The position numbers and the translations under genes are program-made. This document shows, one piece after another, positions 26,014 through 33,097 of a DNA stretch of 33,463 nucleotides. Position 1 is the stretch's first letter, and each line of letters begins with the position of its first letter. This DNA is from CAZLYF01 sp964586835. Its GTDB lineage: Bacteria > Bacillota > Clostridia > Christensenellales > Aristaeellaceae. The notes beneath the pieces were generated by a model. It saw only the letters and a program-made list of their open reading frames with translations. It was not told where the DNA came from and ran no database searches. The stretch covers positions 1-33,463 of the forward strand of contig CAZPIC010000025.1 of NCBI GenBank assembly GCA_964586835.1, written 5' to 3'.

Positions 26014-26346
26014 ATGACCATCGCAGAAACCAGGGAGGGGAGTCGCCTGCGCCTGACACTTGCGGGGCGGCTCGACAGCATGACCTCCCGGGAGCTGGAG
26101 GCAGTGCTGCGCACAGGCATTGAGGATGTTGCGCAGTTGGAACTGGATATGCAGAGTCTGGAATACATTTCAAGCGCCGGGTTGCGGGTGATCCTGGCGG
26201 CGCAAAAAGTCATGAACAGACAGGGAAGCCTTGTGATCCTCCGACCCAATCCCAGTGTCATGGAAGTGTTCGAGATCACCGGGTTCACGGAGATGCTGAC
26301 CATTAAGCATGAGGACGAAGAAAAGGGGCTTTCCAGCGGAGAGTGA
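26014..26346 (+). CDS. STAS-domain anti-sigma factor antagonist
   Basis: The 110-residue protein is a single STAS domain of the SpoIIAA/RsbV type. It has LTLAGRLDSMTSRELEAVL at about 14-32 and the conserved phosphorylation site in LDMQSLEYISSAGLRVIL (serines near residues 53-54). It ends with EVFEITGFTEMLTI. When unphosphorylated, such proteins sequester an anti-sigma kinase; PP2C phosphatases reactivate them (family knowledge). The dCache-PP2C-HATPase protein encoded divergently is the likely partner. It is the first gene of the plus-strand export operon. AAAGGA sits 10 nt before the ATG. Confidence 0.92.
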   Translation: MTIAETREGSRLRLTLAGRLDSMTSRELEAVLRTGIEDVAQLELDMQSLEYISSAGLRVILAAQKVMNRQGSLVILRPNPSVMEVFEITGFTEMLTIKHEDEEKGLSSGE

Positions 26347-26429
26347 TCCAGGCTGTCTGGTGTTCCGGATGAACGCAGTGTCCGGGCAAGCAGGCGGATT
26401 TCACAAGTGAGGGTCGAAGGAGCCAGGCC

Positions 26430-26924
26430 ATGGATAGCAAGCTGTTTCGCCAGACAAGCATGGACAGGATTTCTTCTCCAGAAGAGCTCAACAGCTACCT
26501 GCGCGTGGCGCGTCCCAGCGTGTGGCTGGCTTTGGCTGCGGTCATTTTGCTGCTGCTTGCTTTCATTGCATTTAGCATTTTTGGCACGCTGCCCGCCTCT
26601 ATCGCTGCCAGGGGAATCGCCAAGGATGGGGAAGTCCTTTGTTATGTAACGGATGCAACACGCGTCTCCCCGGGCATGCCCGCCAGCATCAGCGGCATTC
26701 CTGCAACGGTGGTCTCTGTGTCCACTGTTCCGTTGTCAAGGGAAGAGGTGGATGAGGTACACCCTGAGGATTTCCTTGTGCATCAGCTGAACCCTCAGGC
26801 GTGGAACTACCCGGTGTACCTGCAGGCTCAGGATGTGCCTGATGGCGTTTGGGATGTGGTCATTACGACGGAGACGATCCATCCCATCGAATTCCTCCTG
26901 AAAGGGAGTGGAGAGGGTGATTAG
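26430..26924 (+). CDS. Short HlyD-like membrane protein of an NHLM-type export system
   Basis: The 164-residue protein begins with LFRQTSMDRISSPEELNSYL, a cytoplasmic segment resembling the start of the NHLP/NHLM secretion (HlyD-type) proteins. One membrane helix follows (about 31-53), then FGTLPASIAARGIA and a small extracytoplasmic region. The long coiled-coil and second lipoyl half of normal membrane-fusion proteins are missing. In a single-membrane cell a long periplasmic adaptor is not needed, so this may be a complete mini-adaptor (inference). AAGGAG is 7 nt before the ATG. The 3' end overlaps the exporter gene, which points to coupled translation. Confidence 0.8.
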   Translation: MDSKLFRQTSMDRISSPEELNSYLRVARPSVWLALAAVILLLLAFIAFSIFGTLPASIAARGIAKDGEVLCYVTDATRVSPGMPASISGIPATVVSVSTVPLSREEVDEVHPEDFLVHQLNPQAWNYPVYLQAQDVPDGVWDVVITTETIHPIEFLLKGSGEGD

Positions 26925-29094
26925 AAAAGCAGCTAAAAGACCTTTGAGTGACGGATGGGCAAGGGTTCCCGTGGTCATGCAGCTGGAAGCGCTGGAGTGT
27001 GGTGCTGCCTGTCTGGCGATGGTGCTGGCCTTCTATGGGAAGTGGCTGCCGCTGGAAAAGGTGCGCTCGGATTGCGGCGTGTCTCGGGACGGGTCCAACG
27101 CGCGCAACATGCTGCGTGCGGCCCGCAGTTACGGGCTGACAGCCCAGGGGTACCGCTACGAACCCGAACAGCTGAGACGAGAGGGCGGTTTTCCCTGCAT
27201 TATTCACTGGAACTTTAACCACTTTGTCGTCCTGTGCGGCTTCCGGGGCGACCGCGCCGTGATCAATGATCCCGCGCGGGGTACGGTGGTTCTCTCGAAG
27301 GAGGAATTTGACCGCAGCTTCACGGGAGTCTGTCTGATGCTGGCCCCTGTGGAAGGGTTTAAGCCAGAAGGAAGGCCCAGGAGCGTGCTGGCCTTTGCCA
27401 GAACCCGCCTGCGTGGAGCAGGGGCAGCACTGCTGTTTGTCATTCTAACCACCCTGATCACAGCGCTGATCAGCATCATCAGTCCGGCTTTTTCGCGCAT
27501 CTTCATGGACCGGCTGTTGACCGGACGAAATCCCGAGTGGCTTGAGCCTTTCAGCCTCGCGCTGGCCGGACTGGCCTTGGCGCAGATCCTGATCAGTTTT
27601 TTGCAAGAGGTCCATTCGTTGCGCATTGAAGGCAAGTTTGCGGTGGTGGCGAACGCTGCATTCATGTGGCATGTGCTGCGCCTGCCCCTTGCCTTTTTTT
27701 CCCAGCGTATGGCGGGAGACATCGCTTCTCGTCAGAATACCAATGCCACAGTGGCAAACGCGCTAATCCGGCAGCTGGCTCCGCTGGTCTTGGACTTTGG
27801 CATGTTGCTGTTCTATCTGCTGGTCATGCTGCGCTACAGCCCCCTGCTTACCGCCGTGGGCGTAGGGGCCATGGCGCTGAAGATGCTGGTAGCAGGGGTG
27901 GTCTCAAAAAAGCGTGTCAACATCACCCGGGTGCAAATGCGCGACGCGGGCAGGCTGGCCGGCGCCACTGTAGCGGGGATTCAGCTGATAGAGACCATCA
28001 AGTCTTGTGGCGCGGAGAAGGGGTTTTTTGAAAGATGGGCGGGATTCCAAGCCTCTGTCAATACCCAGAGTGTGCGCTATATCCGGATCAATCATTATCT
28101 GGGAAGCATTCCAGGGCTGATCTCCCAGCTTTCGGACGCGACGGTGCTGATCCTTGGTGTTTTTCTTGCCTTACAGGGCCGGTTCACTGTGGGAATGATC
28201 CTGGCGTTTCAGGGCTTTATGTCCTCCTTTACCACGCCGGCCGGCAATCTGATTTTCGCCGGGCAAAGCATCCAGGAGATGCGCAGTGACATGGAGCGCA
28301 TTGAGGATGTCCTGTCCTATCCCCCCGACGTGCCGGACCGCGGCGGTCCGCTTCCGGAAGAATCATGCGATAAGCTGCGCGGACGAGTAGAGATGCGGGG
28401 GGTGACCTTTGGCTACGCGCCCCTGGGTGAGCCCCTGATCAGGGACTTCAATCTGACGATTGAGCCCGGCGGAAGCGTGGCCCTTGTAGGGCCCTCAGGC
28501 TGTGGAAAATCCACCCTGGCCAAGCTTTTGTCAGGCCTCTATAAGCCCTTTCATGGAGAGGTGCTTTTTGATGGCCAACCCATTGATCAGATACCGCGGG
28601 AGATCTTTACCGCCTCTCTGGCGGTAGTGGACCAGGACATCATCCTTTTTGAGGACAGCATTGCAGACAACATCCGGATGTGGGACAGTTCCATTGAGGA
28701 CTTCGAGGTGATACTGGCCGCCCGGGACGCACAGATCCATGACGATATTCTCAGGCGCGAGGACGGATACCAGGGCCGCATCCTTTCCGGAGGACGGGAC
28801 CTGTCTGGCGGGCAGCGCCAGCGCCTGGAAATTGCCCGCGTTCTGGCGCAGGATCCCTCTATTATTATCCTGGATGAGGCCACGAGCGCCCTTGACGCCC
28901 GGACCGAGTACGAGGTAATGCACGGCATCAGGCAACGGGGCGTTACTTCGGTGGTGGTGGCCCACCGCCTCTCCACCATCCGTGACTGCGATGAGATCGT
29001 GGTGCTGGACCGGGGGACTGTGGTGGAGCGCGGCACCCACGGAGAGCTCTATGCCCGTGACGGGCTGTACAGGCGACTGGTAACCAATGAGTAA
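26917..29094 (+). CDS. NHLM-type peptide exporter with C39 leader peptidase (peptidase-permease-ATPase)
   Basis: This is a bifunctional ABC exporter that cleaves double-glycine leaders and exports the cargo. The N-terminal C39 cysteine protease domain (1-145) retains the active site: Gln22, Cys28 (in QLEALECGAACLAM), His102 (HWNFNHFVVL) and Asp118 (INDPARG). The membrane domain spans about 160-440. The ATPase domain has Walker A GPSGCGKST, signature LSGGQRQRLEIA, Walker B IIILDEATSALD and H-loop VAHRLSTI. The product is about 725 residues. GTG at 26917 (MIRKAAK) has GGGAG 8 nt upstream; an in-frame GTG at 26908 is an alternative. The cargo is probably the LysM peptides encoded at 32440 and 32809. 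Confidence 0.93.
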   Translation: MIRKAAKRPLSDGWARVPVVMQLEALECGAACLAMVLAFYGKWLPLEKVRSDCGVSRDGSNARNMLRAARSYGLTAQGYRYEPEQLRREGGFPCIIHWNFNHFVVLCGFRGDRAVINDPARGTVVLSKEEFDRSFTGVCLMLAPVEGFKPEGRPRSVLAFARTRLRGAGAALLFVILTTLITALISIISPAFSRIFMDRLLTGRNPEWLEPFSLALAGLALAQILISFLQEVHSLRIEGKFAVVANAAFMWHVLRLPLAFFSQRMAGDIASRQNTNATVANALIRQLAPLVLDFGMLLFYLLVMLRYSPLLTAVGVGAMALKMLVAGVVSKKRVNITRVQMRDAGRLAGATVAGIQLIETIKSCGAEKGFFERWAGFQASVNTQSVRYIRINHYLGSIPGLISQLSDATVLILGVFLALQGRFTVGMILAFQGFMSSFTTPAGNLIFAGQSIQEMRSDMERIEDVLSYPPDVPDRGGPLPEESCDKLRGRVEMRGVTFGYAPLGEPLIRDFNLTIEPGGSVALVGPSGCGKSTLAKLLSGLYKPFHGEVLFDGQPIDQIPREIFTASLAVVDQDIILFEDSIADNIRMWDSSIEDFEVILAARDAQIHDDILRREDGYQGRILSGGRDLSGGQRQRLEIARVLAQDPSIIILDEATSALDARTEYEVMHGIRQRGVTSVVVAHRLSTIRDCDEIVVLDRGTVVERGTHGELYARDGLYRRLVTNE

Positions 29095-29105
29095 GGGGAA
29101 GGCGC

Positions 29106-31289
29106 ATGGGATGGTTTGATGAGCAGGTCCGGCAGCGCGCGCGGCACAACGACGACTGCTTTGCCCAGGCCTTCGACGAGCTGGCGGGAGCCGTGCTGGG
29201 GAGGCCCCCTTTCCCACAAGACGAGAGATGGAGAACGCAGGGGGCTATCCTCCAAATCCTCTCCTGGTACCGCTTGCCCAGGCCCGAGCTCGATGAGCCG
29301 GCAGAGAGCCTGTCAGAGCAGCTGGAGCGGCTGACCGCCCCCCTGGGACTGATGCACCGTCGGGTGCGCCTGCAGGGCTCTTGGTACCGGGAGGCCATTG
29401 GCCCGATGCTGGGCCTGACGCCGGAGGGAAAGACGGTCGCCCTTCTGCCCTGTGCATGGGGGGGTTACAGCTTTATCGATCCTGACACTGGCAATCGCGT
29501 GAGGCTGAACGCCCGCACAGCGCGGCTGCTTTCAGAGGAGGCGCTGTGCTTTTATCGTCCGTTTCCCCTGAGGCGCCTTAACGCGCGGGATTTGCTGGTG
29601 TTCATCGCGCAGTCCCTGTCCATGACGGACTTCGCGCTGATCTTTGTTGCGACCTTGCTGACGACCGGATTGGGACTGCTGCTGCCGCGCCTCAACCTTC
29701 TGTTGTTTGGCCCCGTGATCAAGAGTGGGCTGGGCGGACTGCTGCTGCCCGCTGCATCGGCGATGACAGGCGTACTGCTGTCCATGGCGCTGATCACGGC
29801 CGCACGGATGATGCTGCTCTCCCAGATGCAAACCAGGCTGGACCTGATGGTACAGTCTGCCGCCATGATGCGCGTGCTGTCACTGCCCGCCGGTTTTTTT
29901 AGAGGATACAACGCGGGAGAGCTGACCAGTAGGGTCAGGTCCGTGAGCAGCCTGTGCAGCCTGCTGACAGACCTTGTATTCTCCGGCGGGCTCTCAAGCC
30001 TGATGTCCCTGGCCTATGTAGGACAGTTCTTCAGTTTTGCGCCCGCACTTGCCGCGCCGGCCATGGGCATCGTCCTTTCCACCCTGGCGGTCTCGCTGCT
30101 TTCCACTCTGGCGCAGCTGCGCTATACGCGGGAGCGCATGGAAGCCTCCGCCAAGGAGTGCGGAATAGCGCTGTGCCTGATCAGCGGCGTACAGAAGATC
30201 AAGTTGGCGGGCGCCGAGAAGCGCGCCTTCGCCAAATGGGCCACCTGGTATGCCCGAAGCGCACGGCTGGCGTATGAGCCGCCCTTCCTCATCCGATTTG
30301 GGCGGGCCATCCCACAGGCCATTGCCCTTCTTGGCACGGTGCTTATCTACTTCACTGCTGTAAAAAGCGGGGTGGGAATGGCGGGATACATGGCCTTCAG
30401 CATGTCTTTCGGTATGGTCACTGGCGCTTTTGCCTCCTTGGCGGGAATGGTGTCCCAGGCAGCTGAGCTGCGCCCCATGTTGCAGATGGTGGATCCACTG
30501 CTGAAGGCTGTGCCCGAAACGGAGCAGCATAAAAAGAGGATCCACCGCCTGACAGGCGGGGTGGAATTGAACCACGTTTCCTTCCGTTACAGCGAGCGGA
30601 TGCATTTGGTGCTGCGTGACCTGAGCCTGAAAATCCGCCCAGGGGAGTATGTTGCCATTGTGGGGCGCACAGGCAGCGGGAAGTCCACCATCATCCGGCT
30701 GCTGCTGGGCTTTGAACAGCCCCAGCGCGGCGCGATCTATTATGACGGACAGGATCTGAGTTCTCTGGATCTGCGCGCGCTGCGACGACACCTGGGGGTG
30801 GTGACCCAAGATGGCAAGCTGTTTCAGGGGGATGTCTTTTCCAACATCTCCATTTCTTCCCCGGGGCTGACTCTCGAAGAGGCTTGGGAAGCTGCGGAAA
30901 CAGCAGGGATTGCCCAGGACATCCGCGAGATGCCCATGGGAATGCATACGATCCTGTCCGAAGGCGAAGGGGGCATATCCGGTGGACAGCGCCAGCGGCT
31001 GATGATTGCCCGGGCCATCGCCTCCAAGCCGCGTATCCTGATGCTGGACGAGGCTACCAGTGCCCTTGATAACATCGCTCAACGGCAGGTATCCGACTCC
31101 CTGGCAAGGCTCAAGTGCACGCGCATTGTCGTTGCCCACCGGCTGTCGACCATCCGCCAGTGCAGCCGCATCCTGGTATTGGACGACGGATGCATCGCGG
31201 AGGATGGGACATATGACGCATTGATGGCTCAAGGTGGGATCTTCTCGGATCTGGTGTCTCGCCAGCAGCTGGAGCCTGTTGGAAATTGA
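29106..31289 (+). CDS. Second NHLM-type ABC transporter (permease-ATPase, no C39 active site)
   Basis: This 727-residue half-transporter has an N-terminal region of about 165 residues that lacks the C39 catalytic residues and ends in LLSEEALCFYRPFPLRRLNA. That region is typical of the second ABC protein in NHLM bacteriocin systems. About six membrane segments follow (180-450), then an ATPase domain with Walker A VGRTGSGKSTI, Q-loop VVTQDGKLF, signature ISGGQRQRLMIA, Walker B ILMLDEATSALD and VAHRLSTI. All motifs are intact. In the family the two ABC proteins occur as a pair and may form a heterodimer. It starts 11 bp after the C39 exporter gene, with AAGGGGAAGG upstream of the ATG. Confidence 0.92.
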   Translation: MGWFDEQVRQRARHNDDCFAQAFDELAGAVLGRPPFPQDERWRTQGAILQILSWYRLPRPELDEPAESLSEQLERLTAPLGLMHRRVRLQGSWYREAIGPMLGLTPEGKTVALLPCAWGGYSFIDPDTGNRVRLNARTARLLSEEALCFYRPFPLRRLNARDLLVFIAQSLSMTDFALIFVATLLTTGLGLLLPRLNLLLFGPVIKSGLGGLLLPAASAMTGVLLSMALITAARMMLLSQMQTRLDLMVQSAAMMRVLSLPAGFFRGYNAGELTSRVRSVSSLCSLLTDLVFSGGLSSLMSLAYVGQFFSFAPALAAPAMGIVLSTLAVSLLSTLAQLRYTRERMEASAKECGIALCLISGVQKIKLAGAEKRAFAKWATWYARSARLAYEPPFLIRFGRAIPQAIALLGTVLIYFTAVKSGVGMAGYMAFSMSFGMVTGAFASLAGMVSQAAELRPMLQMVDPLLKAVPETEQHKKRIHRLTGGVELNHVSFRYSERMHLVLRDLSLKIRPGEYVAIVGRTGSGKSTIIRLLLGFEQPQRGAIYYDGQDLSSLDLRALRRHLGVVTQDGKLFQGDVFSNISISSPGLTLEEAWEAAETAGIAQDIREMPMGMHTILSEGEGGISGGQRQRLMIARAIASKPRILMLDEATSALDNIAQRQVSDSLARLKCTRIVVAHRLSTIRQCSRILVLDDGCIAEDGTYDALMAQGGIFSDLVSRQQLEPVGN

Positions 31290-31355
31290 GCAGCCCAGAT
31301 CTCTAAAAATTCGGGGTCTGCCGCGTATCAAGGGATGAAGAAAGGAAGGCTGAAC

Positions 31356-31553
31356 ATGACAGCGTGTGAAAAGGAACTGAGAAGGCTTTTTGACTATCAG
31401 CGCTTTGAGGGCGAGGACCACTTGAGCAGCCTGATAGAAAAAACGCTGACTCGGTGGGAGAGCGGGGGCGTGCCTCTTGCAGACGAGAGCTTGGAACTCC
31501 ACGCTGCCGGCGTCCCTGATCCTTTCACGGAAGAGGGGGATCGCCATGTGTGA
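31356..31553 (+). CDS. Small protein preceding the sigma factor, function unknown
   Basis: This 65-residue acidic protein begins MTACEKELRRLFDYQRFEGE and is probably helical in its first half. The second half has PLADESLELHAAGVPDP, which loosely resembles a peptide leader (LxDExLExxAAG) but sits near the C-terminus. I recognise no named family. ATG 31356 has AAGGAAGG 6 nt upstream and is preferred to ATG 31335. The gene overlaps the sigma factor start by 8 bp, which implies co-expression. It could regulate the sigma factor, for example as an anti-sigma protein, or interact with the exporter (inference). Confidence 0.7.
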   Translation: MTACEKELRRLFDYQRFEGEDHLSSLIEKTLTRWESGGVPLADESLELHAAGVPDPFTEEGDRHV

Positions 31554-32265
31554 GCAGCTCACCATGGACCTCGTCTTTAGGCAGTATCAAGACAAGGTCA
31601 GCCGCTACGTCCGCTTCAGAATCGCCAACTACCACGATGCCCAGGATGCAGTCAGCGACGTGTTTGTCAGGGTGAGTGCAGCTCTGGACCGTTACGACAG
31701 TACGAGAGGCAGCCTCTCTTCCTGGGTTTACGCCATCACCCGTAACACCGTACGTGACTACTTCCGGGCTTTGAAGCCTGGCGTCTGCCTGGACGACCAG
31801 GCAGATCTATCTGACGGGGGCGGCGCGGTGGAAGATGCAGTGCTCAGCCGTGAACTCCTGGCAGAATTGGCAAACGCCCTGCAGCAGCTGAGCCAGCGGG
31901 AAAGGGACGTCCTCATCCTGCGCTTCTGGCAGGGTCTGAGCCCCGGGGAGATCGCGGAAAAGATGAAGATTTCCTACAGCAACGCGGGCTTCATTCAGTC
32001 AAACGCACTCAAAAAACTGCGCACCCTGCTCCAGTGCGACAAGGGGGGAGCAGGCATGAAGAAAGGCTTGTTGTCCCTGGCGTTAATGGTGGCTTTATCA
32101 GTGCCTCCCCCAGGGCTGACCCAGGGCGCGCTCCTGCCTAGTCCGGTGCGGAAGGGTTTCCGGGAGGAAGCGCATCAGCCTGGCGGGATCGGCGCATGGC
32201 TGCTGGAAAGGGTCGTTTCCGCGGAGGATAAGCTGCCAGATCCTGTAAAACTGAACCCAGTATAA
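31546..32265 (+). CDS. ECF-like sigma factor with an in-frame signal-peptide-like C-terminal tail
   Basis: The 239-residue protein has sigma region 2 (about 8-75; VFRQYQDKVSRYVRFR, DAQDAVSDVFVRV, GSLSSWVYAITRNTVRDYFR). Region 4 is at about 108-165 (LSQRERDVLILRFWQGL, SPGEIAEKMKISYSNAGFIQ). ECF-type sigma factors usually end here. This frame continues for 69 more residues starting MKKGLLSLALMVALSVPPPG at residue 171, which has a basic start and hydrophobic core like a signal peptide. AGGGGGGAG lies 5 nt before that ATG (32056). Either the tail tethers sigma to the membrane, or a second protein starts within the gene, or the sigma stop codon has been lost. ATG 31546 has GAGGGGG 6 nt upstream. 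Confidence 0.85.
   Translation: MCEQLTMDLVFRQYQDKVSRYVRFRIANYHDAQDAVSDVFVRVSAALDRYDSTRGSLSSWVYAITRNTVRDYFRALKPGVCLDDQADLSDGGGAVEDAVLSRELLAELANALQQLSQRERDVLILRFWQGLSPGEIAEKMKISYSNAGFIQSNALKKLRTLLQCDKGGAGMKKGLLSLALMVALSVPPPGLTQGALLPSPVRKGFREEAHQPGGIGAWLLERVVSAEDKLPDPVKLNPV
32056..32265 (+). CDS. Possible nested secreted 69-residue protein in the sigma factor frame
   Basis: An internal ATG with its own Shine-Dalgarno (32042-32050) opens a 69-residue product: MKKG, a hydrophobic core, possible cleavage near GLTQGA, then a charged mature part ending KLNPV. It is in the same frame as the sigma gene with no stop between them, so a fused product is equally possible. I list it separately because the start signals look genuine. 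Confidence 0.4.
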   Translation: MKKGLLSLALMVALSVPPPGLTQGALLPSPVRKGFREEAHQPGGIGAWLLERVVSAEDKLPDPVKLNPV

Positions 32266-32439
32266 GAAGGGAACCATGACTGCGATCACTGACTGACCCA
32301 CCCGTAACAGTACTGCGTGCCGTTCCCCGACATGGGCAGCTACCAGAGGGTGAGATTGCGCCTTAAGCCTGACACAAACCCGTTAATGTCTGGAGGCCAG
32401 TGTCACACAGCTGCCTGAAAAGTGAAGGAGGACAACACA

Positions 32440-32673
32440 ATGACGCTCAGGGATGACGAACTCAGCAAGGTTGCCGGGGGAGTGGGCAAACCCTCCATGG
32501 CCTATTACACAGTGGCCAAAGGCGACAACCTTCATTCCATCGCGGGGCGCTATCGAAACCAGGGCTATGCCGGCGTGACCTGGGACAAAATTCTCGAATG
32601 GAACCGCGATCTCATTAAAACTGCGGATACTCTCCTGCCGGGATGGAGGCTCCGGATCTTCCTAATCCCTTAA
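32440..32673 (+). CDS. Double-glycine leader peptide with LysM domain, copy 1
   Basis: This 77-residue product has a 14-residue leader, MTLRDDELSKVAGG. It matches the double-glycine consensus at every key position: Leu -12, Glu -8, Leu -7, Val -4, Gly -2 and Gly -1. The predicted mature protein (63 residues) is essentially one LysM domain, from YTVAKGDNLHSIAGRY to PGWRLRIFLIP, the fold that binds GlcNAc-containing glycans such as peptidoglycan. It would be a substrate for the C39 exporter at 26917. GAAGGAGG (32424-32431) is 8 nt before ATG 32440; an in-frame GTG at 32422 overlaps this site. It has no cysteine, serine/threonine cluster or other sign of a modified peptide. Confidence 0.88.
   Translation: MTLRDDELSKVAGGVGKPSMAYYTVAKGDNLHSIAGRYRNQGYAGVTWDKILEWNRDLIKTADTLLPGWRLRIFLIP
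32506..32540 (+). repeat. 35-nt exact repeat, LysM gene copy 1
   Basis: The same 35 bases recur at 32875-32909 in the second LysM peptide gene. They encode YTVAKGDNLHSI and mark a fairly recent tandem duplication or gene conversion. Confidence 0.9.
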
Positions 32674-32719
32674 CAGCTCATTAAGGGAATGTGTGCCATG
32701 CCCCGACTCTGAATGTGGC

Positions 32720-32743
32720 TTGGTGGCGAAAGCTTGCCGCCAA
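32720..32743 (+). other. Hairpin between the two LysM peptide genes
   Basis: TTGGTGGC (32720-32727) pairs with GCCGCCAA (32736-32743) with one G-T pair and an 8-nt loop. No T-run follows. It may affect mRNA processing or the ratio of the two peptides. Confidence 0.35.
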
Positions 32744-32808
32744 ATCGGAGCACACCCTATGAGATCCAATGCAGCACTGCTGCTGGAAATATAAAGGAGG
32801 ACGATACC

Positions 32809-33042
32809 ATGACAATCAAGGACGACGATCTCGGCAACGTTGCCGGAGGAGCAGGCGGAAATGACATGGTTTGGTACACAGTGGCCAAAGGCGACAACCT
32901 TCATTCCATTGCTCGGCACTATTCGCGACAGGGCTATTCCGGTGTGACCTGGAGCAAGATTTATGACTGGAACCGTGACCGTATCAAGAATCCCGATCAT
33001 ATCGAGGTGGGCTGGAGGCTTCGTATCTACCTGATCAGATAA
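32809..33042 (+). CDS. Double-glycine leader peptide with LysM domain, copy 2
   Basis: This 77-residue paralogue of the preceding gene is identical at about 49 of 77 positions by eye. Its leader MTIKDDDLGNVAGG keeps Ile -12, Asp -8, Leu -7, Val -4 and Gly-Gly at -2/-1. The mature part is one LysM domain starting WYTVAKGDNLHSIARHY and ending GWRLRIYLIR. AAAGGAGG (32793-32800) is 8 nt before ATG 32809; an upstream extension to 32713 has no ribosome site and would place the leader inside the protein. The variable residues lie mostly just after the leader and in the loop before the last strand, so the two may bind different glycans or surfaces (inference). Confidence 0.88.
   Translation: MTIKDDDLGNVAGGAGGNDMVWYTVAKGDNLHSIARHYSRQGYSGVTWSKIYDWNRDRIKNPDHIEVGWRLRIYLIR
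32875..32909 (+). repeat. 35-nt exact repeat, LysM gene copy 2
   Basis: Exact copy of 32506-32540, inside the LysM motif coding region. Confidence 0.9.
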
Positions 33043-33067
33043 CGGACGAACGCAGATCTCTGCGCAT

Positions 33068-33097
33068 GGGCCCGCACGGCAGTCAGCCTGCGGGCCC
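33068..33097 (+). terminator. Hairpin downstream of the LysM genes, probable end of the operon
   Basis: GGGCCCGCA (33068-33076) pairs with TGCGGGCCC (33089-33097), and the inner GGC/GCC extends the stem past one bulged C around an AGTCA loop. No T-run follows, so it may act as a 3' stabiliser instead of a classical terminator. Confidence 0.55.

Noticed and set aside
29994..31565. 523-residue open frame on the minus strand opposite the second ABC transporter
   Set aside because: Antisense shadow of a gene with all ABC motifs; no recognisable domain and no ribosome site.
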